Shown: positions 1 through 9,417 of the stretch, one piece after another | How positions within the stretch are numbered: the stretch's first letter is position 1 | How the letters are laid out: every line of letters starts with the position of its first letter | Origin: Marinobacter iranensis | Lineage (GTDB): Bacteria; Pseudomonadota; Gammaproteobacteria; Pseudomonadales; Oleiphilaceae | NCBI RefSeq assembly: GCF_029207565.1 | Contig: NZ_JANCMW010000012.1 | Span: 1-64,000 of the forward strand | Reading direction: 5' to 3' | Length of the DNA stretch: 64,000 bases | Notes under the pieces: generated by a model | What the model was told of the DNA's origin: nothing | The model's input: only the letters and a program-made list of their open reading frames with translations | The model's database searches: none | Program-made: the position numbers and the translations under genes

Positions 1-2688
1 AACCCGGATGGCCAGTTGGAATTCCAGGGCCGGATCGACCAGCAGGTGAAACTGCGGGGCTTCCGCATCGAGATCGGCGAAGTGGAAGCGGCGCTGAAGG
101 GCTGCGCGGGCGTGAAGGACACCCTGGCGGTGGTGAAGGACACCGCCGGCGGCCAGAAACTGGTGGGTTATGTCTCCGGCGAGGGCCTGGAGGAGCAGCG
201 GATCAAGGCCAGCCTGAAGGAACAACTGCCGGAGTACATGGTGCCGTCGCACATCGTGGCGCTGGAGCGGTTGCCCACGCTGCCTAACGGCAAGCTGGAC
301 CGCAATGCGTTGCCCGAGCCCGTCACCCAAACCATGCAGCAGGAAGCTCCGCAAGGTGATCGCGAAGTGCTCCTGGCCAGTCTCTGGCAGTCAATGCTGG
401 GCATTCCGGCGGTAAGCCGCCATGACAGCTTCTTCGAGTTGGGTGGCGATTCCATCCAGTCCCTCGGGTTGATTACGCGGCTGCGACAGGCTGGCTGGCA
501 GTTGGCGCCAAAAACCGTGTTCCTGAAACCCCGGCTGGCCGATATGGCCGCTGTGCTGGAGCCAATGGAAGAGAGCGCTCCAGTCGCTGAAAGGGCTGAA
601 GGTACGGTGCCGCTGACACCGATTCAGGCACATTTCTTCGAGCAACCGTTGCCGGACCCGTCCCACTGGAACCAGGCGGTGTTGCTTGAAGTGACGGAGC
701 CGCTTGACGAGGACCACCTGCGACAGGCCGTTCAGGCCCTGATTGACCGCCACGACGTTCTGCGGCTGGGTTTCCAACAAGGGTCTGATGAGACGTGGCA
801 TGGATTATACCGGCCCACGGAGTCCGCCGACCGACTGATGCGCGTGGTCACGCTGGACGACAGGGATCAGGTTACCTTTGCCTGCGAAGACATTCAGCGC
901 GGTTTTGACCTGCAACACGGCCCCCTGGCCGCCATCCTGCTGATGAACCTTCCGGATGGTGAGCAGCGGCTACTGATAAGCGCCCATCACCTGATTGTTG
1001 ATGGTGTGTCCTGGCGAATATTGCTGGAAGAGTTGAGCGTAGCCTGTTGGCATGTGGTTGAGGGGCGTACGCCACAGCTTGGGTTGCCCGGCTCTAGCTA
1101 TCAGGCATGGGCCAACCACCTGAAGGAACAGGGCGAGCAGGGCGCGTGGAATCAGGAACTCCCATATTGGGAGGCACTGGCTTCCGGCCCGGTACCCTGG
1201 CCAGTGGATGACCCGCAAGGTCGCCGGGCCAACATCGACGCCGACCACAGCGAGTGGAGCCTGCCACCTGAGCGTACAAAAACGCTGCTTCGTCAGACCC
1301 TGTCGGCTCTCAAGGTAGGTATTGATGACGTTTTGCTGACCGCACTGGCGGAAGGGTTGCGAGCCTGGGGAGATCTTCGGCAGCCGCTGGTGGCGGTTGA
1401 GGGCCACGGACGGGAGCCGGGAGATGCGCCTCTGGATCTGAGCCGCACTCTGGGGTGGTTTACCTGCCTGTATCCGATGCAGTTGATATCCACCGGTGAC
1501 CCCCATGCCACCCTTGATGGAATTTGCCGGCAACGTGCGGCGATTCCCGGCAAGGGGCTTGGTTTTGGGGGGCTCCGCTACCTGGGCGGCCACGAGACGC
1601 GCTCGCGTCTGCAACAGATGCCCGAGCCCATGCTGGCATTCAACTACCTGGGACAGTTCGAGGACGACCTGGCGGACGGGCGTTTCCGGCTGGCACCGGA
1701 ATCGGCGGGTGAACTGGTGGACCCAGGGGCACCCCTGGCCCGGGAACTGGAGATCAATGGCCAGATTCATCAGGGCCGGTTAACGCTCAGTTGCCGCTAC
1801 AGTCGCCAACGGTATCACCCATCCACCGTTCAGCGTTTGATGGATGCGATCGGTCAGTCATTGGAGCAGTTGATTGCGGCAACACCGGACGAGTCCCAAG
1901 CGGTGGTGCAGCCTGTGTCTTCGGCACCAGCACGGGGAGCCGGACTGAACCCATTGATTCGCTTGTCCGAGCCCGCGGCAACGGCACCGCTGTTGTTCTG
2001 CCCCCATCCGGTCAGCGGTACGGTGGTTGGCTACTATCCGTTATCGGCCCGGCTAGCGGGTAATTGGTCAGTCTGCGGTTTCCAGAATCGACAGATACTT
2101 GATTCCACCTGGCGGGACCAGTCCCTTGCGGCAATGGCCAGGGACTACGTGCGGGCGATGCTCGCCCAGCAACCCCATGGGCCGTATTACCTCCTGGGCT
2201 GGTCCATGGGCGGCGCCCTGGCACTGGAGATGGCAGCCCTCATTGAGCGGTTGGGCAGGGACGTGGCCTGGGTAGGGCTGATCGACGGTTACATACCGGG
2301 CGCAGGCCAGGATCGTCGCGAGAGTGATCCCGAGCCCTCGCCGGCGGGGGTTGGCCAGGATGAATGGCAGCAACTGCTGGACGTGGAACGGCACATGCGA
2401 CGGCTTGCCAGGGGCCATGACCGTGTTCTGCCAGTTCGGGCGCCGGTGCATGCCTGGTGGGCGGCTCGATCGCCGGAGAGCAATGACAACGCAGAGGAAT
2501 TGTTGACGCGGTTCCTCGGGAAGTCACCAGCCAGTTCGGTGTGGATGGACACCGATCATCTGGGCATCGTACGTCACTCCGGGTTTCTTGAATCGCTGTC
2601 CCGCCACCTGAAAGCGTTATCAACGCCAGTGCCTGGTACTGCGTCTCCGCCGGAAACGCAGTTGGATGAACGGGTTCATGAAAGTTGA
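1..2688 (+). CDS. Non-ribosomal peptide synthetase, C-terminal A(partial)-T-E-TE module, 5' end outside window
   Basis: The frame is open from base 1, so the gene starts upstream. What remains is the last module of a synthetase. First comes the end of an adenylation domain, with the A8 core (GRIDQQVKLRGFRIEIGEVE) and A10 (NGKLDR). Next is a thiolation domain with ELGGDS, whose serine carries phosphopantetheine. An epimerization domain follows, with HHLIVDGVSW (985-1014), EGHGRE (1399-1416), LGWFT and FNYLGQ (about 1639-1656). The protein ends in a thioesterase with GWSMGG (Ser at 2203), Asp at 2284 and His at 2557. Epimerization before release implies a D-configured last residue. The genes downstream are siderophore uptake and tailoring genes, so a siderophore product is inferred. 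The substrate-specifying part of the A domain is not in the window. Confidence 0.95.
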   Translation, partial: NPDGQLEFQGRIDQQVKLRGFRIEIGEVEAALKGCAGVKDTLAVVKDTAGGQKLVGYVSGEGLEEQRIKASLKEQLPEYMVPSHIVALERLPTLPNGKLDRNALPEPVTQTMQQEAPQGDREVLLASLWQSMLGIPAVSRHDSFFELGGDSIQSLGLITRLRQAGWQLAPKTVFLKPRLADMAAVLEPMEESAPVAERAEGTVPLTPIQAHFFEQPLPDPSHWNQAVLLEVTEPLDEDHLRQAVQALIDRHDVLRLGFQQGSDETWHGLYRPTESADRLMRVVTLDDRDQVTFACEDIQRGFDLQHGPLAAILLMNLPDGEQRLLISAHHLIVDGVSWRILLEELSVACWHVVEGRTPQLGLPGSSYQAWANHLKEQGEQGAWNQELPYWEALASGPVPWPVDDPQGRRANIDADHSEWSLPPERTKTLLRQTLSALKVGIDDVLLTALAEGLRAWGDLRQPLVAVEGHGREPGDAPLDLSRTLGWFTCLYPMQLISTGDPHATLDGICRQRAAIPGKGLGFGGLRYLGGHETRSRLQQMPEPMLAFNYLGQFEDDLADGRFRLAPESAGELVDPGAPLARELEINGQIHQGRLTLSCRYSRQRYHPSTVQRLMDAIGQSLEQLIAATPDESQAVVQPVSSAPARGAGLNPLIRLSEPAATAPLLFCPHPVSGTVVGYYPLSARLAGNWSVCGFQNRQILDSTWRDQSLAAMARDYVRAMLAQQPHGPYYLLGWSMGGALALEMAALIERLGRDVAWVGLIDGYIPGAGQDRRESDPEPSPAGVGQDEWQQLLDVERHMRRLARGHDRVLPVRAPVHAWWAARSPESNDNAEELLTRFLGKSPASSVWMDTDHLGIVRHSGFLESLSRHLKALSTPVPGTASPPETQLDERVHES

Positions 2689-2742
2689 TGGCGAACAGAT
2701 TTTCTTTTTACGAATGAAAATAGTTCTTGTTATCGTTGAGGT

Positions 2743-2757
2743 TGATATTAATTTTCA
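2743..2757. promoter_or_regulatory. Fur-box-like site before the TonB receptor
   Basis: TGATATTAATTTTCA matches the 7-1-7 Fur consensus TGATAATNATTATCA at 12 of 14 informative positions. It lies in an AT-rich stretch between the NRPS stop and the receptor start, about 75 bases upstream of the start codon. A weaker Fur-like stretch can be drawn at 2716-2734. Ferric-siderophore receptors are normally Fur-repressed, so the position makes sense. Binding itself is inferred. Confidence 0.6.
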
Positions 2758-2832
2758 TTAAGATAGCTTTCAACTTCAGGTAAGGCGCCGTCACCGGCGC
2801 TTTGATTGTCATGTTCAGTAGGGAAATCAGTT

Positions 2833-5034
2833 ATGACATTTAAGGATAATGGCCTCGCTGCCTTCCGTATCAGTGTGCTTGCCGCTGCAGTTGCCGCATC
2901 TGGCCACGTGCTGGCCCAGGATGATGAATCGGTGACGGAGCTCGGGGAGATTGAGGTCACCGCTGAAAAGGAAGGGCCGCAGGGCCCGGATTACGGGTAC
3001 CAGGCGGAACGGAGCCTGACTGCGACCAAGACCGACACGCCGCTTGCCGAAACACCACGGTCGGTCTCCGTGGCCACCAGGGAGCGCATCGAAGACCAGA
3101 ATGCCCAGACGTTGTCGGATATTCTCTACTACATGCCGGGGGTATCCTCCACCAAGTTCCCGGTGGGCGATGGTCTGGCCGGTGACATCTTCTACATTCG
3201 CGGGATGAACCAGCGTGATTACGGCTATGGCACCTATCGTGACGGGCTCAGGGTTCAGCCCAATGCCTATTCCACATCCGCGGAGCCTTTCGGCCTCGAG
3301 CGGGTGGAGGTTTTCAAGGGGCCCACTTCCGTACTGTACGGTGAAAACGTGCCGGGTGGCCTGGTGAACCTGGTGAGCAAACGTCCCACCGAGAGCAATC
3401 AAGGCCAGGTGAACCTGAGTTACGGCACCCATGACCGCAAACAGGTATCCGCCGATGTATCCGGCGCAATGACCGATGACGGCAAGGTCTTGGGGCGTAT
3501 GGTGTTTTTGCGCCGGCAGTCCGACACCCAGACCGACAGTGTGCCGGACGACCGGTTTTACTTCGCGCCGTCCATGACAGTGAAACTGACCGACCAGGAC
3601 ACCCTGACGCTGCTGGCCTCCTATCAAAAGGACGACACCGAGATCCAGTTGGGTCTGCCGGCTGCGGGAACCGTGCTGGATCACCCATCCGGTCAACTGG
3701 ATCCATCCACCAACCTCGGGCATCCGGAGTGGGATACCTTTGATCGTGAGGTCTGGTCACTGGGGTATGAGTATGAGCACGAGTTCAACTCAGATCTGAC
3801 CTTCCGGCAGAACGCCCGCTACCTGCGTTCCCGTGTAGAGCGCAAGGAAGTCTGGTGGAGCTTTCCGAGGCCTGGCCAGCAACCGGGCATCAATGGTGAT
3901 GGATTCGATGACTTTGTGGGAGCTTATGGCCGTGACCGGTTCAACGAGTCGCGTACCTATTCTATCGACAACCAACTGGTTGGAGACGTGCATCTCGGCG
4001 TTACCGAAAACACTTGGCTTGCCGGTGTGAGCTTTGATCGCACCAGCTTTGATCAAACTCAGCGTGTCGGGGGCGGCCGTGCGATCAACATCTTTGATCC
4101 GGTCTGGTCCTCTATCCCGGATACGCCGGATGAGCCTTCCAGCGATGCCGAGGAAACCCAAAACCTGGTGGGAGCCTACGCTCAGGTCCAAAGTCGTGTC
4201 GGCAACCTGATCGGCCTGCTCGGCGGACGTTTTGATTACGCCGAAACCGAATTTGAAAACCGCCGTCCCAATGGCGACGACTTCGATTTCAGCGATAAAG
4301 AGTTCACCTGGCAGGCGGGCCTGATGTACGAGTTCGGGTTTGGCCTTTCTCCCTACCTCAGCTACTCGACCTCGTTTGTGCCGGCCCGTCAGGTTTCGGC
4401 GAGCGACGAGCCCCTGGAGCCAATCACTGGGCGCCAGTACGAAGTGGGCTTCAAGTACCAACCCCCGGGTTCGGATACCCTGGTGACCGTGTCGGCGTTT
4501 GATATCGTCAAGGAGGATGACGTCAATTTCGATCTTTCCACGGCCGCTTATCGAAATGTTGGCCGTACAGAGTCCGAAGGTGTTGAGTTCGAGCTCAACA
4601 GCGATATCAACGAGAACCTGAGCCTGCTGGCCACCTACACCTACACCGACGCGAAAATTGTGGAGGATGAATCCTTCCCACGGTATGAGGGTAAACAGGT
4701 CGTGGGCGTCCCACGCAACCAGGCTTCGCTGTGGGCCAACTATAAGTTCTTCGAGGAGGTGTTGCGCGGTGTGGAAGCCGGCGTCGGTGTGCGCTACGTG
4801 GGCGAATCGTTTGCCTACCCGGATTCGGGCCTCGCATACCCGTCACGACTGGAGACCGATGAGGTCACCCTGGTGGATCTGGCGCTGGCCTATGAATTCC
4901 TCAATGGTTGGGAGACCCGCCTTAACGTCCACAACCTGTTCGATGAGGAATACGTTGGCGAATGTAACAACGCGTCTCGTTGCTACTACGGGGCCGAGCG
5001 CACCGTTCAGGGTACCGTCTCCTACAACTGGTAA
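2833..5034 (+). CDS. TonB-dependent ferric siderophore receptor
   Basis: This 733-residue outer-membrane receptor imports ferric siderophore using TonB energy. The ATG at 2833 is followed by a signal peptide ending near residue 28 (HVLA). A TonB-box-like EIEVTA comes next, then a plug domain (PLAETPRSVSVATRERI, SDILYYMPGV, RVEVFKGPTSVLYGE). The long beta-barrel has the family's C-terminal features: NVHNLFDEEYV, a Cys-rich CNNASRCYYG segment and a terminal aromatic residue. A GGGA-type ribosome site precedes the chosen start. Its closest type is the FpvA/FoxA/FhuE siderophore receptor group. It lies between the synthetase and its permease, so the cognate ligand is probably the siderophore made by this locus. 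Confidence 0.95.
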   Translation: MTFKDNGLAAFRISVLAAAVAASGHVLAQDDESVTELGEIEVTAEKEGPQGPDYGYQAERSLTATKTDTPLAETPRSVSVATRERIEDQNAQTLSDILYYMPGVSSTKFPVGDGLAGDIFYIRGMNQRDYGYGTYRDGLRVQPNAYSTSAEPFGLERVEVFKGPTSVLYGENVPGGLVNLVSKRPTESNQGQVNLSYGTHDRKQVSADVSGAMTDDGKVLGRMVFLRRQSDTQTDSVPDDRFYFAPSMTVKLTDQDTLTLLASYQKDDTEIQLGLPAAGTVLDHPSGQLDPSTNLGHPEWDTFDREVWSLGYEYEHEFNSDLTFRQNARYLRSRVERKEVWWSFPRPGQQPGINGDGFDDFVGAYGRDRFNESRTYSIDNQLVGDVHLGVTENTWLAGVSFDRTSFDQTQRVGGGRAINIFDPVWSSIPDTPDEPSSDAEETQNLVGAYAQVQSRVGNLIGLLGGRFDYAETEFENRRPNGDDFDFSDKEFTWQAGLMYEFGFGLSPYLSYSTSFVPARQVSASDEPLEPITGRQYEVGFKYQPPGSDTLVTVSAFDIVKEDDVNFDLSTAAYRNVGRTESEGVEFELNSDINENLSLLATYTYTDAKIVEDESFPRYEGKQVVGVPRNQASLWANYKFFEEVLRGVEAGVGVRYVGESFAYPDSGLAYPSRLETDEVTLVDLALAYEFLNGWETRLNVHNLFDEEYVGECNNASRCYYGAERTVQGTVSYNW

Positions 5035-5042
5035 CGCCTGAG

Positions 5043-5098
5043 CCGGCGATGTTCCGGTGGCGGTCGCTGTCTTCCCGCGGCTGCCTTTTCATCGCCGG
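5043..5098. repeat. 9-bp inverted repeat between receptor and permease genes
   Basis: CCGGCGATG (5043-5051) and CATCGCCGG (5090-5098) are perfectly complementary across a 38-base spacer. They can form a hairpin in the message between the receptor stop and the permease start. There is no T-run, so it is not a classical terminator. It may protect the receptor mRNA or lower read-through. Confidence 0.4.
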
Positions 5099-5117
5099 AT
5101 TCCCTGCACCCTGATTG

Positions 5118-7157
5118 ATGGATGTTGGTGTGACTGCGGTAAATCAGCAAATTGAAACCGGCCAGGCCAGAGCGGCGAACCGCCGGCTATGGCTGGCGAC
5201 CGGGGCGGGAACCCTGGCCCTGATAGCCCTGCTGTTATGGCAGGGCTTTTTCCGTTATCCGGTACCGGAGGTAGGCGCCTGGTTAACGCCATGGCAGTCG
5301 TCGCCTTCACTCGATGGGCTGTTGCTCTGGTGGGCGCAGTTACCCCGGGTTGTCGCGGGCCTGATTGTCGGTGCGGGGCTTGGTATTGCCGGTGCCCTTA
5401 TGCAGTTGATCACCCGCAACCCGCTGGTGTCGCCGGATCTCCTTGGTATCACGGCGGGTGCCCAGTTTGGTGTCATCCTGGGGATGATGTTGCCAGCCGC
5501 GTTTGCCTTGCCGCTGGTGTTCCTGGGCGGCCTGCTGGCAGCCATGCTGACGTTCTTTTTCGCCGGGGGCAGTCGCACGACACCCCTGCGCCTGGTGCTG
5601 GCCGGTATGGCCATGGCGCAGATCCTGTATGCCCTGCTGACCCTGTTACTGACCCTCAATGAACGGGCTGCCTTTGTGGTGGCGATCTGGGACACCGGTT
5701 CACTCAGCCAGTTCGGTTGGGCCCGGGTGCAATTGGCGCTGTGGATGGTGCCGCCGTTGTTGCTGGCCCTTGCACTGCTGAGGCGACCACTGAACATGGC
5801 CCTGCTGGGTGATGCCCAGATGCGGGTGCTGGGGTTGTCGCCCCGAATGCTCAAGGCTGTGGTCATCCTGATTGGCACGCTGCTGACCGCGTTGGCGATC
5901 CATATTGCCGGACCCCTTGGATTCATTGGCCTGGTGGCGCCGAACCTGGTGCGATACGGGTTTGGTGTGCACTGGCCATCACGACTGTTGCCGCTGGCCG
6001 CGCTTTGGGGCGGTGTGCTGACGCTGTCTGCGGATGTGCTGGTGGCGGCGGTGGCCGAGGTGATTGAGCTGCCGTTGGCGACCTTGTCGGCGGTCCTTGG
6101 GGGCGTTGCAGTCATGCTTCTGCTGAGGCTGACCCGCAGCCGCCAGTTTCCCGCCCAGTCAACCCTGGGGGCAGGGGAGCCTAGCGGCAAGAAGCTATCC
6201 ACCCTCGCGATTGTGGGGGTGTTGGTGATCATGCTGGGCGCTGGCCTGGGTTATGGCGTGCTCGGTGGCGATACCGTCAGCCTGGCCATGTTGATGGCGG
6301 GGGATGGGGTAGCCTGGCAGTTACTGGACCTTAGATTGCCCCGGCTGATGGTGGATGCCGCCGGTGGAGCCTTGTTTGCCACCAGCGGTCTGATCCTTCA
6401 GGGGGTTACCCGCAATCCGCTGGCCAGCCCCAGTGTGTTGGGTGTGAGCCAGACGGCCGCACTGGCGGTGTTGGCCGGGATGCTGTTGTTGCCCGAACTG
6501 GCACCCGCCTGGCGCCTGCCCTTTGCCTGGCTGGGTGCGACCGTGGCGCTGGCCATCGTCATTCTGCTCAACGTTCGCCATGGTCTTGAGCCCTTGCGGC
6601 TGATTCTGACAGGCTTCGCCCTGACTGGTGTGGCGGCGGGCCTCACCAGCCTGCTGATTGGATTCCACTCCCTGAACATCACGCTGGCGCTGATCTGGAT
6701 GGCCGGAAGCAGTTATGCCACCACCTGGGGGGATTTCTGGGTGTTGTTGCCCTGGCTGTGCATTGGCCTTGGTCTCGCCCTGCTGGCGCGTCGCTGGATG
6801 GACCTGCTGGCACTGGGTGATGGGGTCGCGGACAGCCTTGGTGTGGGTGCCGCCCGTAAGCGCCTGTTATTGCTTGTGCTGGCCAGTTTCATGATTGCCG
6901 CCGCGGTCAGTGTGCTGGGGCCGGTGGCCTTCGTAGGGCTGCTGGTTCCCCACGCTGTGCGGCTGCTGGGCTTCTATGGCTATCGGGATCGGCTGATCGT
7001 GACGCCGTTGATGGGGGCGGCCCTGCTGATCCTGGCTGACGTGGGTGGGCAACGTTTGCTGTCGCCGCTGGATGTGCCGCTTGGCGTGATGACAGCCACC
7101 ATAGGGGCGCCAATCTTCCTGGTGCTCCTGACCCGAACCTACTTCCGTAAGGCATGA
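5118..7157 (+). CDS. Fused FecCD-type siderophore permease (FhuB-like double permease)
   Basis: This 679-residue inner-membrane protein has two tandem FecCD permease halves, about residues 10-340 and 350-679. Each half carries the family signatures, RNPLVSPDLLG in the first and RNPLASPSVLG in the second, plus the late GPLGFIGLVAPNLVR / GPVAFVGLLVPHAVR motif. It moves ferric siderophore from the binding protein into the cytoplasm. The fusion is the FhuB architecture; most relatives use two separate chains. The start is uncertain because no good ribosome site precedes ATG 5118, and GTG 5130 is an alternative. The stop overlaps the next gene as ATGA. Confidence 0.93.
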   Translation: MDVGVTAVNQQIETGQARAANRRLWLATGAGTLALIALLLWQGFFRYPVPEVGAWLTPWQSSPSLDGLLLWWAQLPRVVAGLIVGAGLGIAGALMQLITRNPLVSPDLLGITAGAQFGVILGMMLPAAFALPLVFLGGLLAAMLTFFFAGGSRTTPLRLVLAGMAMAQILYALLTLLLTLNERAAFVVAIWDTGSLSQFGWARVQLALWMVPPLLLALALLRRPLNMALLGDAQMRVLGLSPRMLKAVVILIGTLLTALAIHIAGPLGFIGLVAPNLVRYGFGVHWPSRLLPLAALWGGVLTLSADVLVAAVAEVIELPLATLSAVLGGVAVMLLLRLTRSRQFPAQSTLGAGEPSGKKLSTLAIVGVLVIMLGAGLGYGVLGGDTVSLAMLMAGDGVAWQLLDLRLPRLMVDAAGGALFATSGLILQGVTRNPLASPSVLGVSQTAALAVLAGMLLLPELAPAWRLPFAWLGATVALAIVILLNVRHGLEPLRLILTGFALTGVAAGLTSLLIGFHSLNITLALIWMAGSSYATTWGDFWVLLPWLCIGLGLALLARRWMDLLALGDGVADSLGVGAARKRLLLLVLASFMIAAAVSVLGPVAFVGLLVPHAVRLLGFYGYRDRLIVTPLMGAALLILADVGGQRLLSPLDVPLGVMTATIGAPIFLVLLTRTYFRKA

Positions 7158-8095
7158 GATCCGGAATGAAGCTATTTGCCGTCATTGCACTCTGTTTTGT
7201 ATCCCTGGTGGCCAATGCGGAACCGCCAAAGCCCATCGTGGCCGCACAATCGGAGGTCATTCCCGATGCCCCCCAGCGGATCGTCAGCCTGGATGACCTG
7301 ACCACGGAGATATTACTGGGGCTGGGTATCCGGCCGGTCGGTGTTGCCAACCCGGACAGCTATCGCTGGCAGGGCAAGCCACTGGCTGACAGGCTGGATG
7401 GCGTGGTGTCCCTGGGGACGCCCCAACAGCCCAATCTGGAGCGTTTGATCCGTCTGCAACCAGACCTGATCCTGGGTGTGTCGAGCCTCCATGCCAGCCT
7501 GTTCGACCGACTGGACCGGTTGGCGCCCACAGTGATGTACCGGGTATCCCTGGAACCGTCGCCACGGGATGCTGTTGCGGTGGGGAAAGCCACGCTGGAG
7601 CACTTGGCGGCACTGACGGGGAGACAGGCCGAGGCTCGGGCTATCGTTGCAGAACTGGACCAGTCCCTGGACAGGGGGCGCCGGGTAGCCCGCGAGAAGG
7701 GGATGGCAGGAGAGCCCATAGCGGTACTTTATCCGTTGGCGGAGCAGGGGCTTTTTATCGTATCGAACGAACAGACCCTGGTGGTCAGCCTTGCGAACCG
7801 GCTTGGAGGTACCAATCCCTGGCCGTTGCGGGAGGGCCACACCATCCATCAGCGGATTGAAATCCATGCGCTTGCCCGGGAACCCGACGCCCATATCTTC
7901 ATGATCGGGAATTTCAGTGGCGCGCCGATGTTCGAGTCCCCACTCTGGCGGGCTTTGCCGGTGGCGAGGAACGAACACTACGGCTTTCTGGAAACCAACT
8001 ATTGGTCGTTTGGTGGGCCACTCACCGCAAACGTCATCATGAAACAGATGATTGAAGTGATGAACGGGATGGGTTCGGTCACCCAGGCGCCTTAA
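7154..8095 (+). CDS. Periplasmic ferric siderophore-binding protein (FhuD/FecB-like)
   Basis: This 313-residue protein starts in a 4-base ATGA overlap with the permease, which suggests translational coupling. An N-terminal signal peptide ends near VANA. The mature part has the helical-backbone metal-receptor pattern: PQRIVSLDDLTTEILLGLG, then LERLIRLQPDLILG. There is a long middle helix and a C-terminal lobe containing NYWSFGGPLTANVIMKQM. It would carry ferric siderophore from the outer-membrane receptor to the fused permease. The lack of a lipobox points to a soluble periplasmic form. Confidence 0.9.
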   Translation: MRSGMKLFAVIALCFVSLVANAEPPKPIVAAQSEVIPDAPQRIVSLDDLTTEILLGLGIRPVGVANPDSYRWQGKPLADRLDGVVSLGTPQQPNLERLIRLQPDLILGVSSLHASLFDRLDRLAPTVMYRVSLEPSPRDAVAVGKATLEHLAALTGRQAEARAIVAELDQSLDRGRRVAREKGMAGEPIAVLYPLAEQGLFIVSNEQTLVVSLANRLGGTNPWPLREGHTIHQRIEIHALAREPDAHIFMIGNFSGAPMFESPLWRALPVARNEHYGFLETNYWSFGGPLTANVIMKQMIEVMNGMGSVTQAP

Positions 8096-8176
8096 ATTTC
8101 CTGCTGCCCCGTTCGTCTTTAACAGTGAAAGGAGGGGCGCTTTGTCCCGGGGATCATTGGTCAGGCGAGGTACGTC

Positions 8177-8383
8177 ATGAGTTTCGATAGTGAGAGCACC
8201 GTTTTCCAGGTTGTTATCAACCACGAAGAGCAATACTCCATCTGGCCGGATTACAAACCCGTTCCCGAGGGCTGGAAAACCGTGGGCGTGCAGGGCGACA
8301 AGGCAACCTGCCTGGAGCACATCCGTGAGGCCTGGACGGACATGCGCCCCAAAAGCCTGCGGGAAGCCATGGCTGGAGGTTGA
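8177..8383 (+). CDS. MbtH-family NRPS accessory protein
   Basis: This 68-residue protein has the MbtH signature: NHEEQYSIWPDYKPVPEGW, then GDKATCLEHIREAWTDMRP and KSLRE. MbtH proteins bind adenylation domains and are needed for activity or folding of many synthetases. Its place inside the siderophore locus fits the synthetase at the window start. The stop at 8381 is followed by the hydroxylase ATG at 8389. Length and motifs are ordinary for the family. Confidence 0.96.
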   Translation: MSFDSESTVFQVVINHEEQYSIWPDYKPVPEGWKTVGVQGDKATCLEHIREAWTDMRPKSLREAMAGG

Positions 8384-8388
8384 GACTG

Positions 8389-9417
8389 ATGCGTTCCAAC
8401 ATTGCCAACCCTGCCATAGAGGCGACTGACGCATTGCTGGTTGAGGAAGGCTGCCCATTGAAGGTCAGTCCGCAGACTCCGGGCACGAGCCTTGAGCAGG
8501 CTGGCGAAGCTGTCCGGGATCTGGTTGGGCGCCGTCTGGAACAGGATGGCGCTATCCTGTTCAGTGGCTTTTCGGCCCCGGGCGTCGATGGCTTCCAGTC
8601 TTTTGCGGGTTCTTTCGGCCACCCCCTGCTCAGCTATGAATTTGGTTCCACGCCCCGGAGCCAGGTGACCGGTCAAGGCGTGTACACCTCCACGGAGTAC
8701 CCCGCCCACCGGAGCATCCCGCTTCACAACGAGCAGGCCTACACCACCGAGTGGCCCATGCGCATCTGGTTCTATTGTGCCCAGGCCGCCGAGAAGGGAG
8801 GTGAAACACCCATTGCGGACAGCCGGGAAGTCTATCGCCGCATTGACCCTGCGCTGCGCCGGCGCTTCAGCGAGCGGGGGCTGAGCTATGTGCGCAACTA
8901 TGGCAATGGCCTTGACCTTGACTGGCAGCAGGTGTTCAACACTGACAGTGCCGAGGCGGTTGAGGTGTTCTGCCGGCGGCAGGGCATTGATGTGACCTGG
9001 AAGGACGATGGCTGTCTCCGTACCGTTCAGCGGTGTCAGGCCGTGGCCCGTCATCCCCGTTCCGGTGACAACGTGTGGTTCAATCAGGCGCACCTGTTTC
9101 ACGTGTCGGCGCTGGACCAGGAGATGCAGGAGATCCTGCTGGACACCGTTGGCGAGGAGGGGCTTCCCAGGAACGTCTATTACGGGGATGGCAGCCCGAT
9201 TGAGACATCCGCGCTTGACGACATCCGGGGGGTACTGAACGAGTGTCGTGTGGTGTTTCCATGGCGCAGTGGGGATGTGTTGATGCTGGACAACATGCTC
9301 ATGGCCCATTCCCGGGAACCCTTTTCCGGCCCACGAAAAGTAGTGGTGGCGATGGCCGAAGGCCATGGCATGGTTTGTGATTTACAGAGCCCGACAGCTC
9401 GGGGAGAGGCAACTTGA
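8389..9417 (+). CDS. SyrP-like Fe(II)/2-oxoglutarate-dependent hydroxylase (likely aspartyl beta-hydroxylase)
   Basis: This 342-residue enzyme is of the TauD/TfdA superfamily, SyrP branch. The iron ligands are visible: HNE in IPLHNEQAYTTEWPM and the distal His in LDNMLMAHSREPFSGPRK. The conserved core GGETPIADSREVYRRIDP and VWFNQAHLFHVSAL also match. SyrP-type enzymes hydroxylate the beta carbon of aspartate (or a similar residue) bound to an NRPS carrier domain, giving a bidentate iron ligand. ATG 8389 is chosen because GGAGG lies at 8375-8379. A few in-frame codons upstream would overlap mbtH. The last four bases overlap the acetyltransferase start. The exact substrate is inferred. Confidence 0.88.
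   Translation: MRSNIANPAIEATDALLVEEGCPLKVSPQTPGTSLEQAGEAVRDLVGRRLEQDGAILFSGFSAPGVDGFQSFAGSFGHPLLSYEFGSTPRSQVTGQGVYTSTEYPAHRSIPLHNEQAYTTEWPMRIWFYCAQAAEKGGETPIADSREVYRRIDPALRRRFSERGLSYVRNYGNGLDLDWQQVFNTDSAEAVEVFCRRQGIDVTWKDDGCLRTVQRCQAVARHPRSGDNVWFNQAHLFHVSALDQEMQEILLDTVGEEGLPRNVYYGDGSPIETSALDDIRGVLNECRVVFPWRSGDVLMLDNMLMAHSREPFSGPRKVVVAMAEGHGMVCDLQSPTARGEAT

Noticed and set aside
2716..2734. A second Fur-like hexamer array upstream of the receptor
   Set aside because: Its match is clearly weaker than the 2743-2757 site and could arise by chance in an AT-rich gap.
7313..9366. Long minus-strand frames (381 and 371 codons) opposite the binding-protein, mbtH and hydroxylase genes
   Set aside because: The plus-strand proteins carry family motifs; the antisense products show none.
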